Source: Elusimicrobiota bacterium | GTDB lineage: Bacteria > Elusimicrobiota > Elusimicrobia > UBA1565 > UBA9628 | Direction: 5' to 3' | Length of the DNA stretch: 64,000 nucleotides | Assembly (NCBI GenBank): GCA_016218545.1 | Contig: JACRDQ010000019.1 | Span: 1 to 64,000 of the forward strand | Shown here: positions 10,896 through 20,254 of the stretch, in pieces | How positions within the stretch are numbered: the stretch's first letter is position 1 | Layout: the number at the start of each line of letters is the position of its first letter | Position numbers and translations under genes: made by a program | The notes under the pieces: model-generated | The model's input: only the letters and a program-made list of their open reading frames with translations | Told to the model about the DNA's origin: nothing | The model's database searches: none

Positions 10896-11600
10896 ATGAT
10901 CCGGCTGCTCCTCGGGATCGCCCTGGCGCCCAGCGCCGCGATCGTCTTCGCGGCCTCCCTGCGGGCGCTGTGGTCCCTTTCCGGGACCTCTCCGTCGGTC
11001 TATCCCTTCCTCTGCGGCTTCGGCCTCACGGTGGTGGCGCGGGTCTTCCTCGACATGCGCTCCTCCTGGTTCGGCCGGGCCGTGACCTGGTTCTACGTCC
11101 TGACCCATGAGCTGACGCACGCGATCGCGACCTGGATGGGAGGGGGCAAGGTCTACGGCATCAAGGCCGGCTCGGACGGGGGGCACGTGGACGTCTCGCA
11201 TGTGAGCCTCTTCGCGTCCCTGGCACCCTACTGCATCCCCCTGCCCACGGTCTGCGTCGTGCTGGGCTATCGCGCCTGGGTCTGGTTCCAGGGCGCGGGA
11301 GGCGAGCCCGTCTTCCTCTTCCTCATGGGACTGACTCTCTCCTTCCACTTCCTGGCCACCTTCGAGTGCCTCTGGACCGAGGAGCAGCCGGACCTGGCAG
11401 AGGCCGGGGGCGCGGTCTTCTCCCTGATGCTCATCACCCTGGCCAACGGCGCGGTCTTCCTCGCCGTCCTCAAGGCCCTCTTCCCCAAGGAGGTCGCGTT
11501 CGGAGCGGTGTTGGCCAGGACCTGGGGGGAGAGCTTCGCGTTCTGGACGTGGCTTGCGTCCGCGGCCAGGGCTTTGTGGCAGGCCTGGGGGGCGCAGTGA
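10896..11600 (+). CDS. Membrane metalloprotease-like protein, M50-type HExxH
   Basis: This 234-aa polytopic protein has five to six membrane helices and the zinc motif HELTHA at residues 71-76 inside a hydrophobic segment (WFYVLTHELTHAIATWMGG), followed by a GGHVDVSH strand. This layout fits the M50/M50B-like intramembrane proteases. The usual second zinc site (NxxPxxxLDG) is not visible, so the third ligand is unclear and the enzyme could be divergent or act on an unusual substrate. Its stop overlaps the GTG of the next GT-C-like gene (GTGA), tying it to that tandem array. TTGACA at 10883-10888 has no matching -10. Confidence 0.72.
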   Translation: MIRLLLGIALAPSAAIVFAASLRALWSLSGTSPSVYPFLCGFGLTVVARVFLDMRSSWFGRAVTWFYVLTHELTHAIATWMGGGKVYGIKAGSDGGHVDVSHVSLFASLAPYCIPLPTVCVVLGYRAWVWFQGAGGEPVFLFLMGLTLSFHFLATFECLWTEEQPDLAEAGGAVFSLMLITLANGAVFLAVLKALFPKEVAFGAVLARTWGESFAFWTWLASAARALWQAWGAQ

Positions 11601-13207
11601 GGGGCACCCGTTCCGGAATCCTGGTCGTGCTGGGTTTCACCCTGGCGCTCTTTCTGCCTTTCCTGGCCAAGCCCATGCACAACGACGAGCCCGTGTTCGC
11701 CGCGGTCGGGAGGCACATCCTGGCCGACCCTCTCCACCCGATCGCTTTCGACTACTACTGGTTCGGCCAGACCATGCCCATGGCGAAGATCAACACCACG
11801 CCTCCGGGCTTCCTGTATCTGATGGCCGCGGTCGAGGCCCTCCCCGGGGAGAGGGAGCTGCTCATGCGGCTGGCCTTCCTCCCGTTCGTCCTGGCCGCCG
11901 CCTGGGCGCTCTACGGCCTGGCCTCCCGGTTCCTGGAGAGGCCGCTCCTCCCGGTCCTGATCGTGATCGCATCCCCGGCCTTCCTCCTTAATATGGGGCA
12001 CTTGATGCCCGAGGCTCCCTCCCTGGGCCTGGGCCTCCTCGGCATGCGGCTCGCGGTGCAAGGGGCGGACGAGCGCCGTTCCTGGGCTTGGACCGCAGGG
12101 GCCGCGCTGTTGGGCATGGCCGCGCTCTTCAAGTACAACGCAGGGCTCCTCATCCCGGCGGCAGTGTGCTACGGTCTTCTTTCAGGGGTCCCGCCCATGC
12201 GCCTGGCCGCGTTCACGGTCCTGGCCTGCGCGCCGGCAGGGCTCTACATCGGCTGGGACTTGCTCGGAGAACGCGCGTTCGCGGCCAGGGCATGGGAGGT
12301 GACGAGCCAATCCTCCTCCGCGTGGTGGTCGTCCTGGCCGCACAAGGCGCGCTCGCTGCTGGCGTTCACGGGCGGGTGCGGCGTGGTGACCGCGCTCTGG
12401 CCCTATGTCATGGAGGCGCGCTCAGGCTGGACCAGGTGGCACGCGGGAGCCGCGCTCTGCGTGGCGGCGCTCTTCCTTCCCGCGTGGGACTTGGCGCCGG
12501 TCCGGAGCGTGGACCGCGCGACCGGCATCGTCCTGTCCGTGGGGGCCGTGTTCGGGCTGGCCCGCGCGGCACTGTCTCCCGGCAGCGCGCCTGGGTGGAG
12601 GCTGTGGCTGCCCTGGCTGGCGAGCGCGGCGGTCTTCCAGGCCTTCCTCTATTGGTCCGTGATGGCGAGGACCGTGCTCCACATGCTGCCGCCTCTCGTG
12701 TTCCTCTTGGCCGGGCGGGCCGAAGCCCTGCTGGGAGCCCGGCGCTTCGAGCGCCTGGGCCTGGCGAGCCTGGCAGCGACCGTCGTGCTCAGCCTGACGT
12801 TGGGCTGGGTGGATCACACCTATGCCTCGGCCACGAAGGCCTTCGCTGAGGATGTGGCCAGGACCAGGCTGGCCCAGGGCCGGACCGTGTACTTCACCGG
12901 AGCCATGGGTCTCCAGCATTACCTCGAGCCCAAGGGAGCGGTCGGGCTCGAGGTCCTCCAGGGAGGTTGGGACCGCGTGCGGCCCGGAGACGTGGTCGTG
13001 GACCTCAGGATCAACTCGGTCAAGGCCGGCCGCGGCAAGCCCCGGCTGGCGGACGTGACCACGAGGTCGTTGGGCCATCCCGTGCCCCTGAGGCTCATGA
13101 GCGCTTATGACGGCGAGGGCGGGTTCTATTCGAACGTCTCGGGCTTCCTCCCGTTCTCGCTGAGCGCGGAGCCCCTCGAGGAGTTTTCCGTGGTGGAGCT
13201 GCGATGA
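11597..13207 (+). CDS. GT-C-like polytopic membrane protein, paralog 2 of 3
   Basis: This 536-aa protein starts at the GTG that overlaps the M50-like gene stop. The first loop motif is MHNDEPVFAAVGRHILADPL, with later blocks KINTTPPGFLYL, NMGHLMPEAPSLGLG and a C-terminal GGFYSNVSGFLPFSLSAEP. It has about ten membrane helices. Sequence blocks, order and length match the proteins at 6727 and 13204, the latter more closely. A role as a GT-C glycosyltransferase acting on a polyprenyl-linked donor is inferred from topology and the early acidic pair. It overlaps the next gene by 4 nt (ATGA). Confidence 0.75.
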   Translation: MRGTRSGILVVLGFTLALFLPFLAKPMHNDEPVFAAVGRHILADPLHPIAFDYYWFGQTMPMAKINTTPPGFLYLMAAVEALPGERELLMRLAFLPFVLAAAWALYGLASRFLERPLLPVLIVIASPAFLLNMGHLMPEAPSLGLGLLGMRLAVQGADERRSWAWTAGAALLGMAALFKYNAGLLIPAAVCYGLLSGVPPMRLAAFTVLACAPAGLYIGWDLLGERAFAARAWEVTSQSSSAWWSSWPHKARSLLAFTGGCGVVTALWPYVMEARSGWTRWHAGAALCVAALFLPAWDLAPVRSVDRATGIVLSVGAVFGLARAALSPGSAPGWRLWLPWLASAAVFQAFLYWSVMARTVLHMLPPLVFLLAGRAEALLGARRFERLGLASLAATVVLSLTLGWVDHTYASATKAFAEDVARTRLAQGRTVYFTGAMGLQHYLEPKGAVGLEVLQGGWDRVRPGDVVVDLRINSVKAGRGKPRLADVTTRSLGHPVPLRLMSAYDGEGGFYSNVSGFLPFSLSAEPLEEFSVVELR

Positions 13208-14826
13208 AGACCGCCGGGTCCGCGCGGGCCTGGGAGCTGGCCGCGGCGCTCGCATTCGCGGCCTTGACGGTCCTCCTCTTCATCAACAAGGCCTATCACG
13301 CCGACGAGCCCCTCTACCTGCCCGCGGCCCGCCACATCCTGGCCGATCCCCTCCACCCCTTCGCCTTCGAGCTCAACTATTACGGCCGCAGCGTCCCCTA
13401 TCGCGAGATCAACAACACCCCGCCGCTCCTCATGTACCTGCTGGCCGGAGCTCTCAAGCTCACGGCCGGCCGGGAATGGGGCATGAGGCTGTGCTTCCTG
13501 CCTTTCGACCTGGCTGCTGCAGCCGCCCTGTACCTGCTCGCCGCCAGGTTCCTGAAGAGGCCGCTCCTGCCGGTCCTCATCGTGCTGGCGACCCCGGCCT
13601 ATTGGATCAACATGGGCCATCTCATGCCCGAGAAGCTCGCCCTGGCCTCGGGCTTGTGGGGGCTCGTCGGACTCCTGCGCTGGACCGACCCCGAAGAGCC
13701 GGGCGGAGCAGGGCGGAGGGCCGCGTTCTGGTGGTCTTCAGGCTGCATGGCCCTGGCTCTCCTCTCCAAGTACAACGCGGCCGCCTTGCTCCTGGCAGGG
13801 GCCGCGGCAGGCCTCCTCAGGGGCGCGGGTCTTCGCAAGGTCGCGCTCTGGGCGGTCGTCGGGTGCGCCGGGCTTGCCGCATACCTGGCCGCGGACTTCC
13901 TCTGCGGAGGCGCGGCTGCGAAAGCCGCCTGGATGGTGACCAGGCAGGCCGAGGCCCTGCCCACGGCCGCCTGGAGCCACCGGCTCCGGTCGCTCCTGGC
14001 TTTCCTCGGCGGCGGGGCCGTGGTCACGGCCCTCTGGCCGCTCTTCCTCAAGCGGCTCGACCCGCGCCGGCTGGCCGTTGTCGCGATCTTCTGCTTCGTC
14101 TTGTTCTCCCCGTTCCTGGACCTGGGAAGCGTGCGTTCCGTGGACCGGGCCACAGGCATCGCGCTCGCGTTCGGGACCGTGGTCCTCTTCGGGGCGGTCC
14201 TGCGTCCGTGCCCGGGCCGGAACCTGTGGCTCCCTTGGCTGGCCGCAGGGCTTGCGGTCTGCGCCGTCTACTGGTCCGTCATGGCCAGGACCGTGCTCCT
14301 CGCCGTGCCTCCGGCCGTGTTCCTCCTGGCAGGACTGCTCGAAGCCGACCTCTCCGAGCGCCGAGGGACGGCCCTGCAAGCAGCGAGCCTGGCTCTCGTC
14401 TTCTGCCTGGGCCTGAGCCTGGCCTGGGTGGACGCGGGCTACGCCGCATCTCAGCGGTCGCTCGCCCATGACGTCGCGTCCCGCTACCTCTCCCAAGGAC
14501 GCAGGGTCTGGGTCACCGGCCACTGGGGACTGCAGTATTACCTCGAGTCCGCCGGAGGACGAAGCCTCGACCTTGGCCGCGGGGGCTGGGACGAGGTCCG
14601 TCCCGGGGACGTGGTGGTCGTGCCCAGGGTCAACACCAACGTCATCAGGCCCAACCGCAGGCTCCTGGCGGACGTGAAGGTCCAGGAGACCTCGTCCTCC
14701 GTGCCTCTGCGCCTGCTCTGCTCCGGCCGCTGCGAGGGAGGGTTCTACTCCAGCGTGATGGGGTTCCTCCCCTTCTCCCTGAGCCTCGAGCCTGTGGACA
14801 CGCACGAGATCGTTGAAGTACTCTAG
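13204..14826 (+). CDS. GT-C-like polytopic membrane protein, paralog 3 of 3
   Basis: This 540-aa protein has the motif YHADEPLYLPAARHILADPL early, then EINNTPPLLMYLLAG, INMGHLMPEKLALASG, VRSVDRATGI and GGFYSSVMGFLPFSLSLEP. The VRSVDRATGI block is shared almost exactly with paralog 2, so these two duplicated most recently; paralog 1 has LALDRGMGF there. It has about ten membrane helices. The family is probably GT39/PMT_2-like, but I cannot see the full motif set of any characterised member. It sits between paralog 2 (4-nt overlap) and the GT39-type gene (14-nt overlap if TTG 14813 is used). Confidence 0.75.
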   Translation: MKTAGSARAWELAAALAFAALTVLLFINKAYHADEPLYLPAARHILADPLHPFAFELNYYGRSVPYREINNTPPLLMYLLAGALKLTAGREWGMRLCFLPFDLAAAAALYLLAARFLKRPLLPVLIVLATPAYWINMGHLMPEKLALASGLWGLVGLLRWTDPEEPGGAGRRAAFWWSSGCMALALLSKYNAAALLLAGAAAGLLRGAGLRKVALWAVVGCAGLAAYLAADFLCGGAAAKAAWMVTRQAEALPTAAWSHRLRSLLAFLGGGAVVTALWPLFLKRLDPRRLAVVAIFCFVLFSPFLDLGSVRSVDRATGIALAFGTVVLFGAVLRPCPGRNLWLPWLAAGLAVCAVYWSVMARTVLLAVPPAVFLLAGLLEADLSERRGTALQAASLALVFCLGLSLAWVDAGYAASQRSLAHDVASRYLSQGRRVWVTGHWGLQYYLESAGGRSLDLGRGGWDEVRPGDVVVVPRVNTNVIRPNRRLLADVKVQETSSSVPLRLLCSGRCEGGFYSSVMGFLPFSLSLEPVDTHEIVEVL

Positions 14827-16570
14827 GAGTGTGAGGCACACCCCGCTGACGGTCTTGGCCGCGGCTGCCGCAGTGGCGGCGCACGTCTGGCTGGGCTGGG
14901 GCATGATCCGGGTCTCAGCCCCGACCTTCGATGAGCCCGTGCATCTGGCTTCGGGCTACCAGGACCTCGTGACCGGGACCTACCGGCTCAACAGCCAGGA
15001 CCATCCGCCCCTGGCCGAGATGTGGGGGGCGCTCCCCCTGCTGGCCCTCAAGCCCTCGGCCATGTTCCAGCATCCGGACCTGATGAGCCGGCGGGTCTAC
15101 AATTTCGCGGACGCCTTCCTCTACAAGAACCGGGTGGACCCGGAGCGCATGCTCGACACGGCGCGGACGTGGTGCCTCATCACCTGGGCTGCCTTGCTCG
15201 GGTGGGCGGTGATGACCTGGTCGCTGAGGCTCTCCGGCCCGGTCGGCATGGCAGCCGCAGGCGCGCTCTACGCCTTCTGCCCGGTCCTGGTCTCCAACTC
15301 CGCCCTGGTGACCACGGACGCCGCTTCAGCGTGCCTCTTCTTCGTCACCTTCTGGCTCCTCTCCGGGTCTTCCGGGGCGCCCGGCTCCAGGCCCCCTGCG
15401 GCGAGCGGAGAACGTCCTGCGCCTTCGGAGACCTGGAGCCCCGGCTCCAGGCCTCTCTGGCGCTGGGCCGGGGCCGGCGCTGCCATGGGCTTGGCCATGG
15501 CAGCCAAGTTCAACATGTTCATCCTGCCCATCCTGGTCCTGGCCATGCTGGCCGCAGAGCGAAGGCTCGCGGCCAAGCTCGCGGGTCCCGGCGAGCGCAA
15601 GCCCGCGATGCCGTGGGGGGGAGCCGCGGTCCTGGCGGTCTCTGCCCTGGGTGCCTTGGCTCTGGTCTACCGCTTCGAGAGCGTGGGCCTCTACGCTGAA
15701 GGGCTCCAGGCGACCCTGGGGAGGCTCGGCGAGGGCCGCTCCTCGTTCTTCTTCGGCCGGCATTCGAGTTCAGGCTGGCTCGCCTACTTCCCGGTCGCAC
15801 TCCTGGTCAAGACCCCGGTCCCCACGCTCATCCTGGCGGGGCTCGGAGCGTGGCTCTGGCTGAGAGCCCCGGACCCGGCTCGGCTCTGGGCCGCGGCTCC
15901 GGCAGCCGGCTATCTGCTGGCCGCGCTGCTCAGCAGGACGCAGATCGGCATCCGGCACATCCTTCCGGTCTTCCCTTTCCTCATCCTCATGGCTGCTGAC
16001 GCAGCGGCGTGGCTGTGGGCCGGGACTTGGGGCAGGCGCTGGGCAGTGCTGGGGCTCGGGCTGTGGCTGGCCGGGTCGGTCCTCCGGGTCCACCCGCATC
16101 ACCTGGCGTATTTCAACGAGGCTGCGGGCGGGCCATCCAGGGGCTTCCGCTGGTTCGTGGACTCCAACCTCGATTGGGGCCAGGGCTTGAAGGAGCTCGG
16201 GAAGATCCTCGCGGGGATGGGCAATCCGCCCGTCTACCTGTGCTACTTCGGGGTCGCTGACCCGTCCTATTACGGCATCCGCTACACGCCCGCGGCCTTC
16301 ATCGACAACGTGGAGCGCAGGGAGGGCCGCGCCGAGCCGGGGCCTGAGGAGCCCGTGCTCCTGGCCGTGTCAGCCACCAACCGGGTCGCGACCTACTACG
16401 CCCGCAAGGACCTCTTCGCGTGGCTCGAGACCCGGACTCCCGTCGCGGTCGCGGGGCATTCGATCTTCCTCTACGACCTGACCCACGACGACGACGGGCT
16501 CAGGATGCTCGCCTCCTTGCTGGCCGCGTCCGGGGAGGCCGACGCGGCGCGGCGCCTGCTCTCCCGATGA
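14813..16570 (+). CDS. Glycosyltransferase family 39-type membrane protein (PMT_2-like)
   Basis: This 585-aa protein resembles dolichyl-phosphate-mannose/ArnT-like transferases more clearly than its three neighbours. It has the first-loop motif PTFDEPVHLASGYQDL, the second-loop block NSQDHPPLAEMWGALPLL, about eleven membrane helices, and a C-terminal soluble part with FNEAAGG, FRWFVDSNLDWGQGLKEL and YLCYFGVADPSYYGI. The VDSNLDWGQ block is common in bacterial GT39-like proteins. It would transfer a sugar from a polyprenyl phosphate to an exported acceptor. The start is TTG 14813 (overlapping the previous gene); GTG 14831 is a fair alternative. It overlaps the DUF4175-like gene by 4 nt. Confidence 0.82.
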   Translation: MKYSRSVRHTPLTVLAAAAAVAAHVWLGWGMIRVSAPTFDEPVHLASGYQDLVTGTYRLNSQDHPPLAEMWGALPLLALKPSAMFQHPDLMSRRVYNFADAFLYKNRVDPERMLDTARTWCLITWAALLGWAVMTWSLRLSGPVGMAAAGALYAFCPVLVSNSALVTTDAASACLFFVTFWLLSGSSGAPGSRPPAASGERPAPSETWSPGSRPLWRWAGAGAAMGLAMAAKFNMFILPILVLAMLAAERRLAAKLAGPGERKPAMPWGGAAVLAVSALGALALVYRFESVGLYAEGLQATLGRLGEGRSSFFFGRHSSSGWLAYFPVALLVKTPVPTLILAGLGAWLWLRAPDPARLWAAAPAAGYLLAALLSRTQIGIRHILPVFPFLILMAADAAAWLWAGTWGRRWAVLGLGLWLAGSVLRVHPHHLAYFNEAAGGPSRGFRWFVDSNLDWGQGLKELGKILAGMGNPPVYLCYFGVADPSYYGIRYTPAAFIDNVERREGRAEPGPEEPVLLAVSATNRVATYYARKDLFAWLETRTPVAVAGHSIFLYDLTHDDDGLRMLASLLAASGEADAARRLLSR

Positions 16571-19500
16571 CCCCCGCGGTCCGGCGCTGGAGGAGGGAGT
16601 TCCTCAGGGCCGCGCTTCTGGAGGCTTTCTTCAGGCTGACCCTGTGGCCGTGTGCCGCGGCCTTCGGCCTGCTCCTCCTGGACCACGCCTTCTCCCTGCC
16701 CATGGCTTGGCGACTCGGCAGCCTCATCCTGGGGATCGGAGCCTGGGCCTGCGCTGCCGCGGTCCTGGTCGCGGTCCCACTCCTCCGCCGGGATCAGGGC
16801 GGCATCCTTTCCGCGGCCGAGTCGCGGTTCCCCGCGATCCGTCCCTACCTCAAGAGCTCCTGGGACCTCAGGGAGAGACCCAGCCCCCATACCTCCGAGG
16901 AGCTCAGGCTCGCCCATCTGGCCGAGGCGGAGCGCAGGCTCGCGGCCCTGCCTGAGGAGAACCTTTTTCCCTGGAAACCCTCCGCCTGGGTCAGGAGCGG
17001 CGCGGTCGCGGGCTTGGCAGCCGCGCTTTGCGCCGCTCCGTTCTCGGACCGGAGCGCGTGGTCCCGCCTGCTGGCGCCGTGGAACGACGCGCCGCTCGAG
17101 AGCTTCGTCTCGGTCTCGCCCGGGGACCGGGTCTGCGAGTGGGGCTCGTCCGTCGCGGTCTCTGCCCGCTGGACCGGCCGTCCCAAGCCGGGCGGGGACC
17201 TGCGGCTGTGGCTCAAGGGGCAGGGACTGCCTTGGCGCAGGGCCTCCTGGGACGAGGCGGGGCGCGGAAGCGGCCTGCGCCTCATCCAGGAGCTGGTCGC
17301 GCCCTTGGAGTACCGCGTGACCTGGAAGGACCTCTCGAGCCGCGTCTACCGCCTGACTCCATCGCGGCCGCCTGGCTGGGACCTCCTCCGCGCGACCGTG
17401 AGGTCTCCTCAGGGGGTGGTGACGACCGGACCGCTGTCTCCGGCCGAGCCGCTCTCCGCCTACCGGGGGAGCCGCGTCACGGTCGAAGGCGAGCCGACCG
17501 AGCCCCTCGCAGCGGCGGCCCTGAGGTTCGAGGGCGGGGCTTCCGCCGCGACCATGAGGCCGGCCGAGGACGGCGCGGGCCTGAGGTGCGGCTTCATCGT
17601 CACGGAGGACGCGGTCTTCCGCTTCGAGCTGACGACCCGGGACGGCCGGACGGATCCCTCGCCGGAGGCCTACCGCGTGACCGCGCTGACGGACGCTCCT
17701 CCCAAGGCCGAGCTCCTCTCGCCCACGGTCCCGATGCAGGCCAGCCGCCACGACGTCCTGGCCGTATCCTACTCCGCGAGCGACGACCTCGGCCTCTCGA
17801 GGGTCTCCTTCCGCGTCCGCGTCGCAGGAGAGCGCTCCCCGGCTCCGCCGGTCGTGCTGCGCGAGTTCGGAGCGCGCTCCGGGGGAGCCAAGGAGACGAT
17901 GGGCGAGCACGCCTGGAGCCTGGCGGACCTGCCGCACGGGGCCAAGGCCGAGTTCTGGATCGAGGCCGCAGACGACGCTCCGCGGCCCCAGACAGCGGTC
18001 TCCGCCAGGGGGTCAGTGGAGATCGTGGACTTCGAGTCCGCGCATCTGGAGGCCGTCCAGCGCGCGACCAGCGCGCAGAACAACCTGCTCAGCCTCGCCA
18101 AGGCGCACGCCGGGGTCCTCGACCTCATGGAGCGGCTCTCGAGCTCTTCGGTCCGGGACGCGGGCTTGGCCGACCTCGAACGCAGGCTCTCCGGCCTGCC
18201 CGGGGCGTGGAACATCACTTCCGCGAGCGTCGCGGACCTGGCGTCCTCCATGGGCAAGGACGCTTACGCGAACCCCGCGCTTGCCGACGGCATGAGCTCC
18301 CTGGCCGACGAGCTCGCCGCGGCCGGGAAGGACGCCCTGCCGCCGGCCGTGGAGGCCGCGCGGCAGCGCGACTGGGACCAGGCCCGCAAGCTCCACCGCA
18401 GGCTCGCCTCCCGCCTCGCCTCGGCCCTGAACGCCTTCCAGGAAGCCAGGAGGCTCCAGAGCCTCCAGGATTTCCACGCCTTCAGCTCCCGCATGGCCAG
18501 GTCCGCGGAGTCCCTCGAGGCCGAGATCGACGCGGCCCGGCGGGCCGGCGACGCGGCGGCCCGCAGTCAGGCCGCGGCCAAGCTCCGCGACTCGCTCGAG
18601 CGCCTGCGCGGCCTCATGTCCCAGTTCGCCAAGGACCTCTCGGGCTTGACCATGGCCGCCGGGGGCGGCTCCGGCGCCCGCGAGATCGCGGTCCCCCTCT
18701 TGAGCGCGGTGGCCGCTGCCTCGGCCATCGAGGCCGCCATCCAGGCCGGAGACTTCGAGACGGCCGCGTCGCTGGCCCGCAAACTGGCCGACGACCTCGC
18801 CCGCATGCAGAAAGCCATCGGGGAGGCCGCGGCCTCGGCCATGGCGTCCTCGGGCGCATCCCCCGAGCTCGAGGAGGCGCGCAGCCTCTGGTCCGAGGCC
18901 GTGGAGGAGCAGTCGCGGAGCCTTTCGGCCGGCCGCGAGGCCGGGCGCAAGGCCATGGACGCCCTGCGGAGGGACCAGAAGGCCCTCCTGGCCGAGCTGG
19001 CCGGGCTCCAGAAGGTGGCGGTGAGCTCCGCCTCGGCCTGGGGAGCCCAGGGACGGGCCTTCCCGGCCGGGGCTCTCTCCGAGATGAAGACGGCTCTCGC
19101 GGAGCTGGAATCCGGGCAGGCCGGCGCCACGCCAGGGAGGCTGACCGCGGCCTCGGCCGCGCTGCGCTCCGCGGCGCGGCAGGCCGGAGCCGAGGGGGCG
19201 GATCTTGAGTCCTTCGCCCGGACCGAGGACGACATCCGGCGCAGGCTCGAGTCGGCCCCGAAGACGCCGCCTGCGGCGCCGGGAGACGCGCTCAGCCGGG
19301 CGGCTGCGGCCAGCCAGGCCGGAGCGCGTTCCACGGCCGGCCGCTTGCAGGCCAAGCTGGAGGGGGTATCGGCCATGGCCAGGCTGCCTTCCGGCTCCAT
19401 CGAGCGGGTGGAGGCCGCGCAAGGCCAGCAGTCCTCGGCCCAAGAGGCGCTCGAGCGCGGAGACGCCGCGGCTGCGCTCGCACCCCAGGAGGAGGCCCTC

Positions 19501-19782
19501 CGGCTCCTCGAGCAGGGGCTCTCCGACCTCGACCGAGCCATCGAGTCGCAGCGCCAGGGCCAGACCATGCTGAGCGAGTCCTTCTCCAACCCGGCCGCGA
19601 CCATGAGGCAGGGCCGCGGGGGCCGGACCGGCGCGGACACGGGGTTCGTTCCCCTGCCCCGGGCCAGGGATTACGCGCCTCCCCGGGCCATCCGCTCGGA
19701 GCTGGAGCGCTCGGTCAAGGAGAAGCGGCCTAAGGCCATGGACGGGACCATCAAGGAGTACTTCAAGCGCATCGCGCAGTGA
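16567..19782 (+). CDS. Large membrane-anchored DUF4175-like protein
   Basis: This 1071-aa protein starts at the ATG overlapping the upstream stop. Two hydrophobic helices lie near residues 20-70 and a third near 140-155; a beta-rich Ig-like region follows (about 180-480, with LEYRVTWKDLSSRVYRL and AVSYSASDDLGLSRVSFRVR). The last 550 residues are mainly Ala/Glu/Arg helices with long coiled-coil potential. The order TM pair, Ig-like strands, coiled coil matches the DUF4175 family found in Gram-negative bacteria, often beside MoxR/DUF58 genes; none are here. The function is unknown. Its position at the end of the GT-C operon suggests work in the envelope. Confidence 0.7.
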   Translation: MTPAVRRWRREFLRAALLEAFFRLTLWPCAAAFGLLLLDHAFSLPMAWRLGSLILGIGAWACAAAVLVAVPLLRRDQGGILSAAESRFPAIRPYLKSSWDLRERPSPHTSEELRLAHLAEAERRLAALPEENLFPWKPSAWVRSGAVAGLAAALCAAPFSDRSAWSRLLAPWNDAPLESFVSVSPGDRVCEWGSSVAVSARWTGRPKPGGDLRLWLKGQGLPWRRASWDEAGRGSGLRLIQELVAPLEYRVTWKDLSSRVYRLTPSRPPGWDLLRATVRSPQGVVTTGPLSPAEPLSAYRGSRVTVEGEPTEPLAAAALRFEGGASAATMRPAEDGAGLRCGFIVTEDAVFRFELTTRDGRTDPSPEAYRVTALTDAPPKAELLSPTVPMQASRHDVLAVSYSASDDLGLSRVSFRVRVAGERSPAPPVVLREFGARSGGAKETMGEHAWSLADLPHGAKAEFWIEAADDAPRPQTAVSARGSVEIVDFESAHLEAVQRATSAQNNLLSLAKAHAGVLDLMERLSSSSVRDAGLADLERRLSGLPGAWNITSASVADLASSMGKDAYANPALADGMSSLADELAAAGKDALPPAVEAARQRDWDQARKLHRRLASRLASALNAFQEARRLQSLQDFHAFSSRMARSAESLEAEIDAARRAGDAAARSQAAAKLRDSLERLRGLMSQFAKDLSGLTMAAGGGSGAREIAVPLLSAVAAASAIEAAIQAGDFETAASLARKLADDLARMQKAIGEAAASAMASSGASPELEEARSLWSEAVEEQSRSLSAGREAGRKAMDALRRDQKALLAELAGLQKVAVSSASAWGAQGRAFPAGALSEMKTALAELESGQAGATPGRLTAASAALRSAARQAGAEGADLESFARTEDDIRRRLESAPKTPPAAPGDALSRAAAASQAGARSTAGRLQAKLEGVSAMARLPSGSIERVEAAQGQQSSAQEALERGDAAAALAPQEEALRLLEQGLSDLDRAIESQRQGQTMLSESFSNPAATMRQGRGGRTGADTGFVPLPRARDYAPPRAIRSELERSVKEKRPKAMDGTIKEYFKRIAQ

Positions 19783-19849
19783 TTTTGTAGAATGTACGCC
19801 CGCTGCCGGCGGCCGCAAGGCCGGGTCCAGCCGCGGCATTGGAGGCATC

Positions 19850-20251
19850 ATGGCGAACATCCTGGTCGTCGAGGACGAGCCGGCCCTGCTGAAGAACCTT
19901 GCGGCGCTGCTGACCAAGGCCGGCCATACGGTCTTGACCGCGGGCGACGGCAGCGAGGTGCTCAAGCTGCTCGGGCTCGAGGGCGGGACCGCGGGAGCCA
20001 TCCCCGAGGTCATCATCCTCGACGTGATGCTCCCCAACGTCAACGGCTACCAGCTCCTGACCAGGATGCACGAGAACCCCGCCACGAAGAACATGCCCGT
20101 CATCCTGCTGACCGGGTACACGGAGCTCCGGGACGCGTTCCAGAAGTTCAAGAACGTGAGCTCCTTCCTCCACAAGCCTTTCGAGCCCAAGCGGCTGCTC
20201 AACGCCCTGGCCGACGTGCTCTCCACCCTGAGGCAGCAAGCCGGGGGCTGA
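19850..20251 (+). CDS. Stand-alone response-regulator receiver protein
   Basis: This 133-aa receiver has intact catalytic residues: VVEDEPALL, IILDVMLPNVNGYQL, VILLTGYTEL and FLHKPFEPKRL. It has no output domain, so it probably acts by protein-protein contact or in a phosphorelay. A clear GGAGG precedes the ATG by 4 nt, unlike the leaderless genes nearby. The 67 bases before it hold a -10-like TAGAAT (19788-19793). Only 3 nt separate it from the M50 protease gene, so the two are probably co-transcribed. Confidence 0.9.
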   Translation: MANILVVEDEPALLKNLAALLTKAGHTVLTAGDGSEVLKLLGLEGGTAGAIPEVIILDVMLPNVNGYQLLTRMHENPATKNMPVILLTGYTELRDAFQKFKNVSSFLHKPFEPKRLLNALADVLSTLRQQAGG

Positions 20252-20254
20252 TCT

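Noticed and set aside
17028..19208. A 726-codon plus-strand frame inside the DUF4175-like gene
   Set aside because: It is Arg/Gly-rich out-of-frame translation; the in-frame protein has membrane helices and coiled coil.
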